A program made the position numbers and the translations under genes. Positions 45,956 through 53,505 of a stretch of DNA of 64,000 bases are shown piece by piece. This stretch comes from Prochloron sp965198675. GTDB lineage: Bacteria; Cyanobacteriota; Cyanobacteriia; Cyanobacteriales; Prochloraceae. The notes under the pieces are model-generated. The model worked only from the letters and a program-made list of their open reading frames with translations. It did not search any database and was not told the origin of the DNA. How positions within the stretch are numbered: position 1 is the first letter of the stretch; every line of letters begins with the position of its first letter. Location: the NCBI GenBank assembly GCA_965198675.1, contig OZ240666.1, forward strand, positions 1,488,001 to 1,552,000, written 5' to 3'.

Positions 45956-45960
45956 TCAAT
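45736..45960. repeat. Fold-back repeat, copy B
   Basis: GCGTAGGATGCGTTACGC, TTTAATTTAGGATGCTGC and one TACGATGCGTTACGCCAAC, then four tandem copies of GGCTAGTAACGCATCCTAC, then GCATCCTACGGGTGGGG. Copy A (24581) has two such units separated by AGT and copy C (59545) one. The end next to the STAND gene shares CGCGCATTCGTTCAAT with copy C. Confidence 0.85.
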
Positions 45961-46125
45961 GAGGGCATTTCCCACCACCTCTCTGTCGAATTCCCGTCCT
46001 CGTTGATGCCAGTCTGAGAGGTGGATCCAGGTTATTCCTGACCTTTCAAGTCCTTTCTCAGAACCCAGCCCGACTTTAGACTCAGGTTGAGAGTCCCTTC
46101 TAATCTCTTGATTTCCCTTTGACAT
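45951..46125 (-). pseudogene. Detached N-terminus of the metallophosphoesterase-STAND gene
   Basis: The minus-strand frame reads GSEKGLERSGITWIHLSDWHQ followed by REFDREVVGNALIER, then runs into the insertion and stops at 45928. HLSDWH is the first metal-binding motif (D-x-H type) of the phosphoesterase domain missing from the large ORF downstream. The upstream coiled-coil ORF overlaps this frame; a GTG near 46070 or the ATG at 46125 could start it. Together with 38979-44189 it would encode a protein of about 1780 residues. Confidence 0.75.
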
Positions 46126-46250
46126 TCCTCAATCCTATTTTGCAGCTCAAACTTTTGTTCTGTACTAGCAGTTACGGATAGTTCATACTCATAGTCGGCA
46201 AGTTTGGCTTGCCAATTTGAGAGTGCTTGTTTTAGCCTTTCCTTTGACAC
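46032..46250 (-). CDS. Small coiled-coil protein overlapping the STAND gene start
   Basis: 72 residues, MSKERLKQALSNWQAKLADY, then ELSVTASTEQKFELQNRIEE and REIKRLEGTLNLS. It is almost all helix with heptad pattern. The sequence type (helical hairpin with KFELQxRIEE) is one I associate with short partners or N-terminal domains of cyanobacterial STAND proteins, though I cannot name the family. It ends inside the phosphoesterase frame in a different phase, so the two are coupled by overlap or once were one protein with a frameshift. GGAG-type ribosome binding sequence AAGGAGTG lies just before the ATG. Confidence 0.65.
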   Translation of the reverse strand: MSKERLKQALSNWQAKLADYEYELSVTASTEQKFELQNRIEECQREIKRLEGTLNLSLKSGWVLRKDLKGQE

Positions 46251-46346
46251 TCCTTACCTCCGACCCATCTTTTGATATCAAGTATACGCAGTTTGGGCGC
46301 AGAACCTGCTGGGCGCAAGCCTTGCGCCCCTACAAACGTTTCTAGT

Positions 46347-46853
46347 CTAACTGGATTTAAGAAATTCCGTATTAACTCCCGACTCTCTGGTTAAAGCAAT
46401 TTTACCAGTGCGAGCCATTTCCGTAATGCCAAACTTATGTAACATCTGGATAATTGCTACCATTTTGCCAGGATCCCCTACTATTTCTACCGTTACTGTA
46501 TTTTGGGACATATCCACAATGCGGGCGCGAAATACCTGCACCACTTGCATTACCTCGGCCCGGTTCTCAGGAATAGCATGAACCTTAATTAGCATCAACT
46601 CCCGTTCGACGGAAGGAGTGTTAGTGATATCTTCAACCTTGAGAACATTAATCAGCTTATATAGTTGTTGGACTAATTGCTCAATGGTGCGTTCTTCCAC
46701 CGGGACTACCATGGTAATCCTCGAAATTCCAGCCTGTTCCGTCGGACCTACGGCTAAACTCTCAATATTGAAGCCCCGACGGGCAAATAAACCGGCAATG
46801 CGCGTCAAAACTCCCGCTTCATCTTCCACTAATACGAACAGGGTGTGTTTCAT
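46347..46853 (-). CDS. ilvH: Acetolactate synthase small (regulatory) subunit
   Basis: 168 residues. The N-terminal ACT domain has KHTLFVLVEDEAGVLTRIAGLFARRGFNIESLAVG, with the valine-binding GVLxR...FxxRGFN pattern, followed by RITMVV and the second ACT-like half (RELMLIKVHA, FRARIVDMSQNTVTVEIVG). It binds valine and regulates the catalytic IlvB subunit in branched-chain amino acid synthesis. IlvB is not in the window. Normal length for the family. Confidence 0.95.
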   Translation of the reverse strand: MKHTLFVLVEDEAGVLTRIAGLFARRGFNIESLAVGPTEQAGISRITMVVPVEERTIEQLVQQLYKLINVLKVEDITNTPSVERELMLIKVHAIPENRAEVMQVVQVFRARIVDMSQNTVTVEIVGDPGKMVAIIQMLHKFGITEMARTGKIALTRESGVNTEFLKSS

Positions 46854-46953
46854 TTAACTTCAGAAAATTTTCCCACTATTCCTCAATCTTATAGCGCTTC
46901 CACCCTATATTCTAATCATAAAAATAGTTTAATATAATGGGAGTATTAGCTTC

Positions 46954-47199
46954 ATGGGTTGGTTAAAAAGAGTATTTGGTGTAGCTGCCTCTGGAACGAG
47001 TGGGTTTAAATGGGGAATAGGACCTGTAGGGGCGGGGTCTTCCCGTCCGAGTAGCTCCGCCCAGCTTAGAATTGCTCTCTTGTATGTAAAGTCCACTACC
47101 GTGGACTGTATAGTTATGATGCAATTAGCCGGGCGGGACGCTTACGCAAAGCTTCGCAATGGCAACGCACCAACCCAAGTAAAGCAACAACTACGTTGA
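46954..47199 (+). CDS. Short hypothetical frame built partly from repeats
   Basis: 81 codons. MGWLKRVFGVAASGTSGFKWG looks like a genuine protein start. From about residue 23 on the frame is repeat sequence (GTAGGGGCGGGGTCTTCCCG, then the GGGCGGGACGCTTACGC block that also occurs at 50985). Probably the N-terminal remnant of a gene truncated by repeat insertions. No family recognised. Confidence 0.3.
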   Translation: MGWLKRVFGVAASGTSGFKWGIGPVGAGSSRPSSSAQLRIALLYVKSTTVDCIVMMQLAGRDAYAKLRNGNAPTQVKQQLR

Positions 47200-47354
47200 T
47201 TTCCAATAAGCTTTTTACATACACTAAGTATGGAAAAACCTAGTGATAGATGACGTACCATAGGGCGATCGCTTTCCAACTATGATACTATCTTCCTAAC
47301 CCAGTGGCCACTGTCAAGGTATAGCAGTGAGCGAGTACCTTGACAGTTACCAGT

Positions 47355-47508
47355 TATAGCGCTAGTCATTCAGGTTAGGACGTAAACTAGGAAGCAGTTA
47401 AGCATCTTACTAGACCCATGGCCAAACCCTACAGCACTGTGACACCCTCCGGGAAGCTATGGAGCATGTCCTTCGGGCCGCGTCCTAACCAGAGTGGCTA
47501 GTGCTATA
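47355..47508. mobile_element. MITE-like element with 28-bp inverted repeats
   Basis: The ends 47355-47382 and 47481-47508 are inverted repeats of 28 bases with 24 matches (TATAGCGCTAGTCATTCAGG and, on the other strand, TATAGCACTAGCCACTCTGG, both followed by TTAGGACG). The 98 bases between have no coding capacity and include CCCTCCGGGAAG. The 154-bp length and structure fit a miniature inverted-repeat element. The rest of 47200-47599 carries a TTGACAGT/CACTGTCAAGGTA palindrome at about 47308-47347 and no gene. Confidence 0.7.
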
Positions 47509-47599
47509 ACTCAAGGGTACCAAACGTTGTCCCAATTGTTTTCATACTATTACATAAATAAGTTTATACAACTAATAACAACTAATTACTGGTCACTGA

Positions 47600-48532
47600 T
47601 TACTGGTAACTGGTAACTGTTTCAAGCCAACCCAGGAGAACCTCGTTAAATCTCTCGGGACATTCATCTTGGGGACAGTGTCCCGCACGATCCAATTCTA
47701 CTAACTTGATATTAGGGTTGGCAGCGGCAAAAATAGGGGCTAAACTGGAAGGAACCATCCGGTCTTGGCGACCCCAAATCAAAAGGATGGGAATTTTTAA
47801 GGAGGGTAACACTGCTTTTGCCAAGGGAGCAAAATTGGGGCGGTTGACTGAGGCACACAAAGCGCAAAATGCTCTGGCAGCACCTTCATCGTAAGGTGGA
47901 GTAGCGAGAATCTCTACCAGTTCGTCATCAACCGCATTAGGATTAAAATAGGCTAATTTTGCCCAACGACGGATAACCCCGGGACGGCGTAAGATGTGAA
48001 ATAAGGGTGTGAGCAACAGAGGGTTGGTAAAGATGGCCTCAATGTTCCTCACTACAGGTTGTGCCCACCGAGGGATAGCATCAGTTCGTAAGGAGACATC
48101 TGGTAAACTAATCATGACAATGCTTTTGACCATTTTCGGGCGGTTTGCAGCAGCGGCCAAACAAACTAAAGAACCGATGGAGTTGCCCACAAGATGAGCA
48201 GGAGTACCGATAAAAGTCTGCCAAAAATCGTAAACCTGCTCCACCCAGAGGTCAACCTGGTAGTTGGTTGGGGGTTTTTTCGATGCTCCAAACCCTAACA
48301 AGTCTAGTGCATATACTGTATGTGTTTCACTCAATACTGGGATATTGTGACGCCAGTGGCCGATGGCAGCCCCAAAACCATGGAGCAAAATCAGCGGCGG
48401 CTTGGTAGGGGCAGTTCCTTGAAGGGGACGGGCGTAAACATAGCGAACTGGCCAGCCTCGCCAGACCCAATTCCTTATCTTGACCATTTTCTGCCGTCTC
48501 AGCCCACTAAGGATCCTCACCATCGCCCTCAA
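47600..48532 (-). CDS. Alpha/beta hydrolase
   Basis: 310 residues; a second Met at residue 16 (48487, MVKIRNWVWRGWPVRYVYAR) is an equally good start. Fold motifs: LILLHGFGAAIGHWRHN (oxyanion), nucleophile elbow LVGNSIGSLVCLAAA with Ser, acid IWGRQDRMVP and catalytic His in AGHCPQDECPERFN. It is similar to the HGFGAxxxHWR group found in cyanobacteria and chloroplasts (esterase or chlorophyll/lipid-related); substrate unknown. The last residues ETVTSYQ-stop come from the TTACCAGT repeat. Confidence 0.85.
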   Translation of the reverse strand: MRAMVRILSGLRRQKMVKIRNWVWRGWPVRYVYARPLQGTAPTKPPLILLHGFGAAIGHWRHNIPVLSETHTVYALDLLGFGASKKPPTNYQVDLWVEQVYDFWQTFIGTPAHLVGNSIGSLVCLAAAANRPKMVKSIVMISLPDVSLRTDAIPRWAQPVVRNIEAIFTNPLLLTPLFHILRRPGVIRRWAKLAYFNPNAVDDELVEILATPPYDEGAARAFCALCASVNRPNFAPLAKAVLPSLKIPILLIWGRQDRMVPSSLAPIFAAANPNIKLVELDRAGHCPQDECPERFNEVLLGWLETVTSYQ

Positions 48533-48699
48533 CTTAAAAAATATTTACATTCATTCCTTATTCTATTTGACAGGACGGGGGATTAGGAGTACAATGGAAA
48601 TGAAAGGTTGAATTAATTTGGATGGAGTAATCCCCTGGATCTTAGTAGAACGAAAAATAGATACACTGTCAGCACCCCGCTCGCTTTGTGGCGTTGCTC

Positions 48700-48960
48700 T
48701 CGAGCCTTAAATCTTTAGGTAGCTGACCAGCCGTAGGTGCCGCCAAAGGCGTCCCTTAGCAGGCCCTCCCGGGAGGGGGTAGGGGTGGGTATGCTCGGCT
48801 AACATTACCCCAGAAATGGGAGTTTTGGGGACTTATCAGCCCTCACCCTGCAAAGGGTCTACTGCGGATAAATCCGCTACCCGTTTTCACCTCCGCTGAT
48901 CAAAGACGGGGTTTCCAACGAAGAGAATTATTCATGAAAGTTAGTCAAAATAAAGAATTA
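48700..48960. other. Leader/spacer upstream of infC with hairpins
   Basis: 448 bases separate the hydrolase start from infC. They hold a GCCGCCAAAGGCGTCCC repeat (48732), a CCTCCCGGGAGGGGG hairpin (48768), ACTGCGGATAAATCCGCT (48870), and AGCCCTCACCCTGCAAAGGG (48838). infC leaders are often regulatory, but I cannot match this to a known RNA family. No reading frame of note. Confidence 0.4.
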
Positions 48961-48980
48961 AAGCAATTTAGCATACGCCT

Positions 48981-49514
48981 GTGAGAGATAAAAGACGCAA
49001 TCGCGATCTCCCCCTAATTAACCGCAGAATCCGTTATCCCAAAGTTAGGGTCATTGATAAAGATGGCACCCAGTTGGGTATTCTTGCATTTGAAGAAGCT
49101 TTAGCCATCGCCGAGAGGAAAGAACTAGATCTGTTTTTGGTCAGTGACCAATCAGATCCTCCTGTTTGCCGCATTTTGGACTACGGCAAATACAAGTATG
49201 AACAAGAACGAAAAGCCAAGCTAGCCAAGAAAAATCAGCGCACCGCCGACGTCAAGGAAGTGAAGATGCGCTATAAGATTGAAGAGCATGATTACAAAGT
49301 GCGTCTCAAGAACGCCAAACGCTTCCTCAAGTCAGGAGACAAGGTGAAAGCCACCATTAACTTCCGGGGACGAGAAATTCAACATGCCAGTTTAGCGGAG
49401 AAATTACTGAAACGTATGGCAAAAGATTTGGAAGAAGTAGGAGAAGTGCAACAAGCTCCCAAAAGAGAAGGTCGCAACATGATAATGTTCGTATCGCCGA
49501 AGAAATCCTTGTAG
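48981..49514 (+). CDS. infC: Translation initiation factor IF-3
   Basis: 177 residues from a GTG start (VRDKRRNRDLPLINRRIRYP). N-terminal domain: VRVIDKDGTQLGILAFEEAL; linker with the helix DYGKYKYEQERKAKLAKKN; C-terminal domain: DVKEVKMRYKIEEHDYKVRL, FRGREIQHASLAEKLL and NMIMFVSPKK. IF-3 binds the 30S subunit and checks the start codon-initiator tRNA pair. infC commonly has a non-ATG start that it regulates itself; GTG is the only suitable one here and no Shine-Dalgarno sequence is visible. Confidence 0.95.
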   Translation: MRDKRRNRDLPLINRRIRYPKVRVIDKDGTQLGILAFEEALAIAERKELDLFLVSDQSDPPVCRILDYGKYKYEQERKAKLAKKNQRTADVKEVKMRYKIEEHDYKVRLKNAKRFLKSGDKVKATINFRGREIQHASLAEKLLKRMAKDLEEVGEVQQAPKREGRNMIMFVSPKKSL

Positions 49515-49619
49515 TTGGGAACTGGGTAGGGGCACGGCACTGCCGCGCGCCCTTTCATATCGGGCGCGCCCTACACACAAGGTTTTTAATATAGTGTTTC
49601 GCCCTTTTATACTTCTGCT

Positions 49620-50972
49620 ATGTCAACCCCCATTATCCACCTTTCTCCCACCGCTAAGGGCAAAAATTTAATCATCCATCCAACCTCATCTGGACTATCC
49701 TTAACAGGAACTATCAGGGTACCAGGAGATAAATCTATCTCCCATCGCGCTTTAATGCTGGGAGCGATCGCTAGGGGACAAACTACCATTGAAGGATTAT
49801 TATTAGGAGAGGACCCTCGCAGTACAGCTAGTTGCTTCCGGACTATGGGAGCAGAAATCTCCCAACTAAATAAAGATAGGGTAATTGTCCAAGGAGTGGG
49901 TTTAAACCAATTATCTGAACCACCAGATATCTTAAATGCAGGGAATTCCGGAACTACTCTCAGATTAATGTTAGGACTCTTGGCAGCTTCTGGGGGACGC
50001 TTCTTTACAGTAACGGGGGATCATTCCCTCCGCAGTCGTCCCATGTCCCGGGTAGTCAAACCCCTGCAACAAATGGGTGCTTCTATTTGGGGAAGGAAAA
50101 ACCATTCCCTAGCTCCCCTGGCAATAAAAGGAGAGCAACTCCAACCAATACATTATCACAGTCCCATCGCTTCAGCTCAAGTAAAATCCTCCATCCTCCT
50201 GGCAGGTTTATTAACAGAAGGTAAAACTACTGTCACCGAACCAGCTATCTCCCGAGACCACAGCGAAAGAATGTTAAAGGCATTTGGAGCTGAATTAACT
50301 GTAGATCCAGAAGTTAAAAGTGTTACCATTACAGGAGGAAGGGAACTTACAGGCCAAACAGTCATCGTTCCTGGGGACATTAGTTCTGCCGCCTTCTGGT
50401 TAGTTGCGGTCGCGATCGTTCCCGGTTCTGAGTTACTAATTGAAAATGTGGGCGTCAATCCTACCAGAACTGGTATTATAGAAGCATTGGCGATGATGGA
50501 AGCCGATATCCAGTTGGAAAATCAACGGGAGGTTGCGGGGGAACCAGTTGCAGACTTGCTAGTTCGCCACGGACAACTGAAAGGATGTACTATAGAAGGA
50601 GACTTGATTCCTCGCTTAATTGACGAGATTCCCATCTTAGCAGTAGCAGCAGCTTTTGCCCAGGGGAAGACTCTAATTAAAGATGCGGCAGAGTTGCGAG
50701 TCAAAGAGAGCGATCGCCTTGCCGTAATTGCTTCTCAGTTAAACGCCATGGGAGCGAAAATCACAGAACTTCCCGATGGTTTGGAGATAGTGGGGGAAGT
50801 ACCCCTAACAGGAACAGAAGTGAAGAGTTATGATGACCATCGTATCACCATGAGTTTGGCGATCGCAGCTCTCAATGCTAAGGAAAAAACCACTATTTAC
50901 GGTGCCCAAGCTGCTGCTATTTCCTATCCCGATTTTGTGGATACATTAACTCTTACTGTTCAATCATCCTAA
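49620..50972 (+). CDS. aroA: 3-phosphoshikimate 1-carboxyvinyltransferase (EPSP synthase)
   Basis: 450 residues. It joins shikimate-3-phosphate and PEP in the chorismate pathway. Motifs: IRVPGDKSISHRALMLGA (Lys and Ser at the substrate site), LNAGNSGTTLRLMLGLLA, RDHSERML, DEIPILAVAAAFAQG and ELRVKESDRL. The NAGNSGTT and the G-A context fit a class II enzyme as found in many cyanobacteria; the class is an inference from the motif wording. Stand-alone gene. The downstream end is a dispersed repeat. Confidence 0.96.
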   Translation: MSTPIIHLSPTAKGKNLIIHPTSSGLSLTGTIRVPGDKSISHRALMLGAIARGQTTIEGLLLGEDPRSTASCFRTMGAEISQLNKDRVIVQGVGLNQLSEPPDILNAGNSGTTLRLMLGLLAASGGRFFTVTGDHSLRSRPMSRVVKPLQQMGASIWGRKNHSLAPLAIKGEQLQPIHYHSPIASAQVKSSILLAGLLTEGKTTVTEPAISRDHSERMLKAFGAELTVDPEVKSVTITGGRELTGQTVIVPGDISSAAFWLVAVAIVPGSELLIENVGVNPTRTGIIEALAMMEADIQLENQREVAGEPVADLLVRHGQLKGCTIEGDLIPRLIDEIPILAVAAAFAQGKTLIKDAAELRVKESDRLAVIASQLNAMGAKITELPDGLEIVGEVPLTGTEVKSYDDHRITMSLAIAALNAKEKTTIYGAQAAAISYPDFVDTLTLTVQSS

Positions 50973-50984
50973 CCGTAGGGTGCT

Positions 50985-51058
50985 CCCGCAAGCGGGACGC
51001 CAAGGGCGGGACGCCAAAGGCGGTTGCTTACGCAAAGCTTCGCAATGGCAACGCACCA
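50985..51058. repeat. Palindromic repeat GGGACGCCAAGGGCGGGACGCC..GCAACGCACC
   Basis: CTCCCGCAAGCGGGACGCC, AAGGGCGGGACGCC, AAAGGCGGTTGC and TTACGCAAAGCTTCGCAATG follow aroA and run into GCAACGCACC, the same ending as at 47160-47172. It belongs to the family at 6930 and 26815, and separates aroA from the convergent ferritin-like gene. Confidence 0.75.
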
Positions 51059-51106
51059 TATTAAAAAGTTATGTTTTGTTATGCATGCTTTACAGTCATT
51101 AGAAAT

Positions 51107-51880
51107 CTATTCTACCCACTGATATCTTTCAGGTTTCATGCGCTGCCAGGCAAAATTCATCTTTACCCATGCGTCCTGCCAGTAACTTTTGAAAGTATAT
51201 CCCCCTGCTTTGAGCGCACGATTATGACCGATCCAAACTAAAATCACTGGTATATGGTAAAGACCTCGCTGTAGAAAATAAGTCAGCTTTCGTAGCGATG
51301 CAGGGCGATTTCTGTATAGAATTGCCAAGCGTTCGTATTGAAAACGAATATGCTTCACTTCATCTCTCAAGATTTGTTGACACAACTGCCGTAGGACTGG
51401 GGAATTAGTTGCTTTTTGAATTGCTTTGTAATAGACTAATGCCAGAGTCTCAACCATAATGACGGGAGTTGTCCAAATCTCCATCGTTGGGATTGCGTAG
51501 CGGATTTTCCGAAACAACGTGTCGCCCCAGTTACGTTGCAATCGAGGAATCTGGGCAAGATCCAGAAACCGTCCTAAGTCTCCCCCATGACGTTGTTCTT
51601 CCTTGATGAATAGTTGAATCACATCAACGTATTTGGAGTCTTTTATCCGCCGTGCGTAGTTTTTAGCAGCAGCGAGCAAGTGCGTCCCATCTGATGTTTC
51701 GCCCAACTGCCAAGCTGCCAAAGAATCTGCTATGACATTTCGTTCAGCTTCTGTGATTTCTGCACCCCGTTGCCAAGGAATCTCTAACTGAAACTCAGCA
51801 TTGGCTTTGTAATAGGTATACCACTTATCAGATGTTGTGATTGAAGAAAAGGTGGGTAATAGCTTATGAGGATTCATCAA
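51107..51880 (-). CDS. Ferritin-like di-iron protein
   Basis: 257 residues, mostly helical. Metal-ligand patterns are FIKEEQRHGGDLGRFL (E-x-x-H) and LRDEVKHIRFQYERL (E-x-x-H), with an earlier Glu-containing helix (ITEAERNVIADSLAAW) and MVETLALVYYKAI supplying further Glu ligands. This is the four-helix di-iron layout of ferritin-like oxygenases and oxidases. A specific reaction cannot be given. Stand-alone, convergent with aroA. A Cys/aromatic-poor C-terminus ends KPERYQWVE. Confidence 0.7.
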   Translation of the reverse strand: MMNPHKLLPTFSSITTSDKWYTYYKANAEFQLEIPWQRGAEITEAERNVIADSLAAWQLGETSDGTHLLAAAKNYARRIKDSKYVDVIQLFIKEEQRHGGDLGRFLDLAQIPRLQRNWGDTLFRKIRYAIPTMEIWTTPVIMVETLALVYYKAIQKATNSPVLRQLCQQILRDEVKHIRFQYERLAILYRNRPASLRKLTYFLQRGLYHIPVILVWIGHNRALKAGGYTFKSYWQDAWVKMNFAWQRMKPERYQWVE

Positions 51881-51924
51881 TCTTATGATACAATAAGTAT
51901 ATTAAGTATGTAAACTGTGGCGAA

Positions 51925-52140
51925 GCTCTAAGTTGTCCAGGGCGCACCGCAAAGCGGATCCCGGCTTTGCCGGGGTCGCCGGGCAAAAGTCTATATAATA
52001 ATACTATGTTAAATCAAGATATGGGGTAATAAGTGGGGAGAGCAGTCCACGATTCGTGGACTTAATCTATGAGCCAGCAATTCTAAGCTGGGCGGGTCAG
52101 CAATGAATTGGCTCAAGTCGCTTCATGAGAGGCTTAATCT
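51925..52140. other. Spacer with a GGATCCCGGCTTTGCCGGG hairpin
   Basis: AGGGCGCACCGCAAAGCGGATCCCGG, CTTTGCCGGGGTCGCCGGGC can fold (51940-51985). GATTCGTGGACTTAATC and AGCAATTCTAAGCTGGGCGG follow. No gene is visible. The last stretch, up to 52150, is the native leader of the Xre-type antitoxin, cut by the transposon derivative that follows. Confidence 0.4.
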
Positions 52141-52150
52141 CTTTCTCCTA

Positions 52151-52385
52151 GAGGGTGTCTGTAAAGAAAAGGTAAAAAAAGAAGGGGTAAGAAAGTCCAT
52201 GGACGGAAGCGGCATAACCCACCCCCCTCCCCAAGCTCCTGGGAGGGGGGTTGGGGGGTGGGTAAGACGCTTGAGTAAAGACTATGAGCGACTGCCTCAG
52301 ATGAGCGAAAGCTTTGTCTATCACGCGATGACTGCCTTGATGCTCCAACGTCTCGTGCCTTAATCTTTCTTTTACAGATACCTTC
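52151..52385. mobile_element. 235-bp IS5-like deletion derivative, left copy
   Basis: Ends GAGGGTGTCTGTAAAGAAAA and (other strand) GAAGGTATCTGTAAAAGAAA are inverted repeats; TA is duplicated at 52149-52150 and 52386-52387. Inside, the plus strand encodes RRLSKDYERLPQMSESFVYH, AMTALMLQRL, the C-terminal signature of IS5-family DDE transposases. A CCCACCCC..GGGGTGGG palindrome is embedded upstream of it. Everything else of the transposase is gone. Removing it restores CTCCTAAGGAGGAGATAAG before the antitoxin ATG, so it sits on the 5' side of that ribosome binding site. Confidence 0.85.
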
Positions 52386-52402
52386 TAAGGAGGAGATAAG
52401 TT

Positions 52403-52618
52403 ATGAACCAATTAATGGATCAAAAAAATACTCAAACAGAAAACAACCAAGAGCGCGAAAGAGAAGAATTGCTCCTAGAAATGGCTAACATTTTGGGTGG
52501 TCCAGAAAATCTTGATATGTGGCTCAAAAGACCCCACCCTCTTCTGGATGGGCGGACACCACAATCATATGTTGATGAAGGGGAACTACGAGTTTTGCAT
52601 ACTTTATTAATGTTTTAA
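52403..52618 (+). CDS. MbcA/ParS/Xre-type antitoxin of a RES toxin
   Basis: 71 residues. The toxin-binding domain is seen in MANILGGPENLDMWLKRPHP, LLDGRTPQSYVDEGELRVLH. The Xre DNA-binding half normally present at the N-terminus is absent; only a charged 30-residue lead (TQTENNQERERE) precedes. A strong AAGGAGGAG ribosome site lies 10-14 bases before the ATG. The RES-domain gene follows 34 bases later, as in other RES-Xre modules. The family's antitoxin neutralises the NAD-degrading RES toxin. Confidence 0.85.
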   Translation: MNQLMDQKNTQTENNQEREREELLLEMANILGGPENLDMWLKRPHPLLDGRTPQSYVDEGELRVLHTLLMF

Positions 52619-52652
52619 ACAAAAAAACTAGTTAAGCAAAACAGAAGGTATT

Positions 52653-53255
52653 TTGACATCAGTGTTAACAGGTCAGGAACTAGAGAAAGCATTGGATCAA
52701 CTACCTACCCTGTATCAAACAGGGGTAGTTTTTCGGTGCGTTAGCATCGAATATTGGCAAACACCTTTATCTGCTGTTGGAGCCTTGGAAAATGGTGGCA
52801 GATATAATATTGGTCGGAATGACAACCCCAGGAAAGCTTTTGGAGCACTCTACACTTCATCTAGCCCAATTACCGTTCTTAAAGAGATTGAAATTCTTCT
52901 CAATACTAAAGAAGGGAGCATTCCAAATCCACAAAATCCATCAGTTCTGTGTTCGCTTCCAAATAGTTTAAATTCAGTCCTAGATCTGACGGACAGTCAA
53001 AATCAAATTGCCTTGCGAACTAATTTTAAATAACTCACAGGGCTTTGGTTCCCCAGCTTATTTCCTAATCAAATTGCTCCTACTAAAGAGTTAGGTTATA
53101 TTGCATATGATAGTGGTCACCTTGAGGCTTTAAAGGTTTCATCATGCGTGGAGCAATCGACTTATAATTTAGTTATTTTTCCAGATAAATTACAGAAGAA
53201 TAGCTTTGTAAAAGTTTACGACACTACTGGTACTATCACACATAAACTTCCCTAG
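52653..53255 (+). pseudogene. RES-domain toxin with an in-frame TAA
   Basis: About 200 codons. RES motifs: VVFRCVSIEYW, GGRYNIGRNDNPRKAFGALY and TSSSPITVLKEIEI (the R, Y/G and S/E positions used in NAD cleavage). TAA at 53031-53033 (ALRTNFK-stop-LTGLWFP) stops it early, after which the same frame continues with GYIAYDSGHLEALKVSS, STYNLVIFPDKLQKNSF and KVYDTTGTITHKLP to TAG 53255. The most likely ancestor is CAA (Gln). Translation would begin at TTG 52653 or GTG 52662. RES toxins deplete NAD+ in the cell; this copy is probably inactive. Confidence 0.8.
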
Positions 53256-53402
53256 CATTCTTTTCTGACTTTTTTGATTGACAAAACCAGGGTAACCATG
53301 CTACTTATAATTTAGTTATTTTTCCAGATAAATTACAGAGGAATAGCCTTGTAAAAGTTTACGACACTACTGGTACTATCACAGCTCAACTTCCTTAGCA
53401 TT
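53162..53402 (+). repeat. Tandem duplication of the RES gene 3' end
   Basis: About 95 bases (53162-53256) recur at 53304-53402 with few changes: CTTATAATTTAGTTATTTTT, CCAGATAAATTACAGA.GAAT and AAAGTTTACGACACTACTGG. The second copy encodes TYNLVIFPDKLQRNSLVKVY and TTGTITAQLP-stop. The duplicates are about 143 bases apart; the bases between are unique. The second copy has no start of its own. Confidence 0.9.
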
Positions 53403-53505
53403 GCAAGCACAGGAATTAAACAGTACAAGATTTTTAGCAATTCTGAGTGCTCTACTTATAAAGTAGACCATTTAACCCAAAATAGAATAGGGTGGTAATT
53501 GTACA

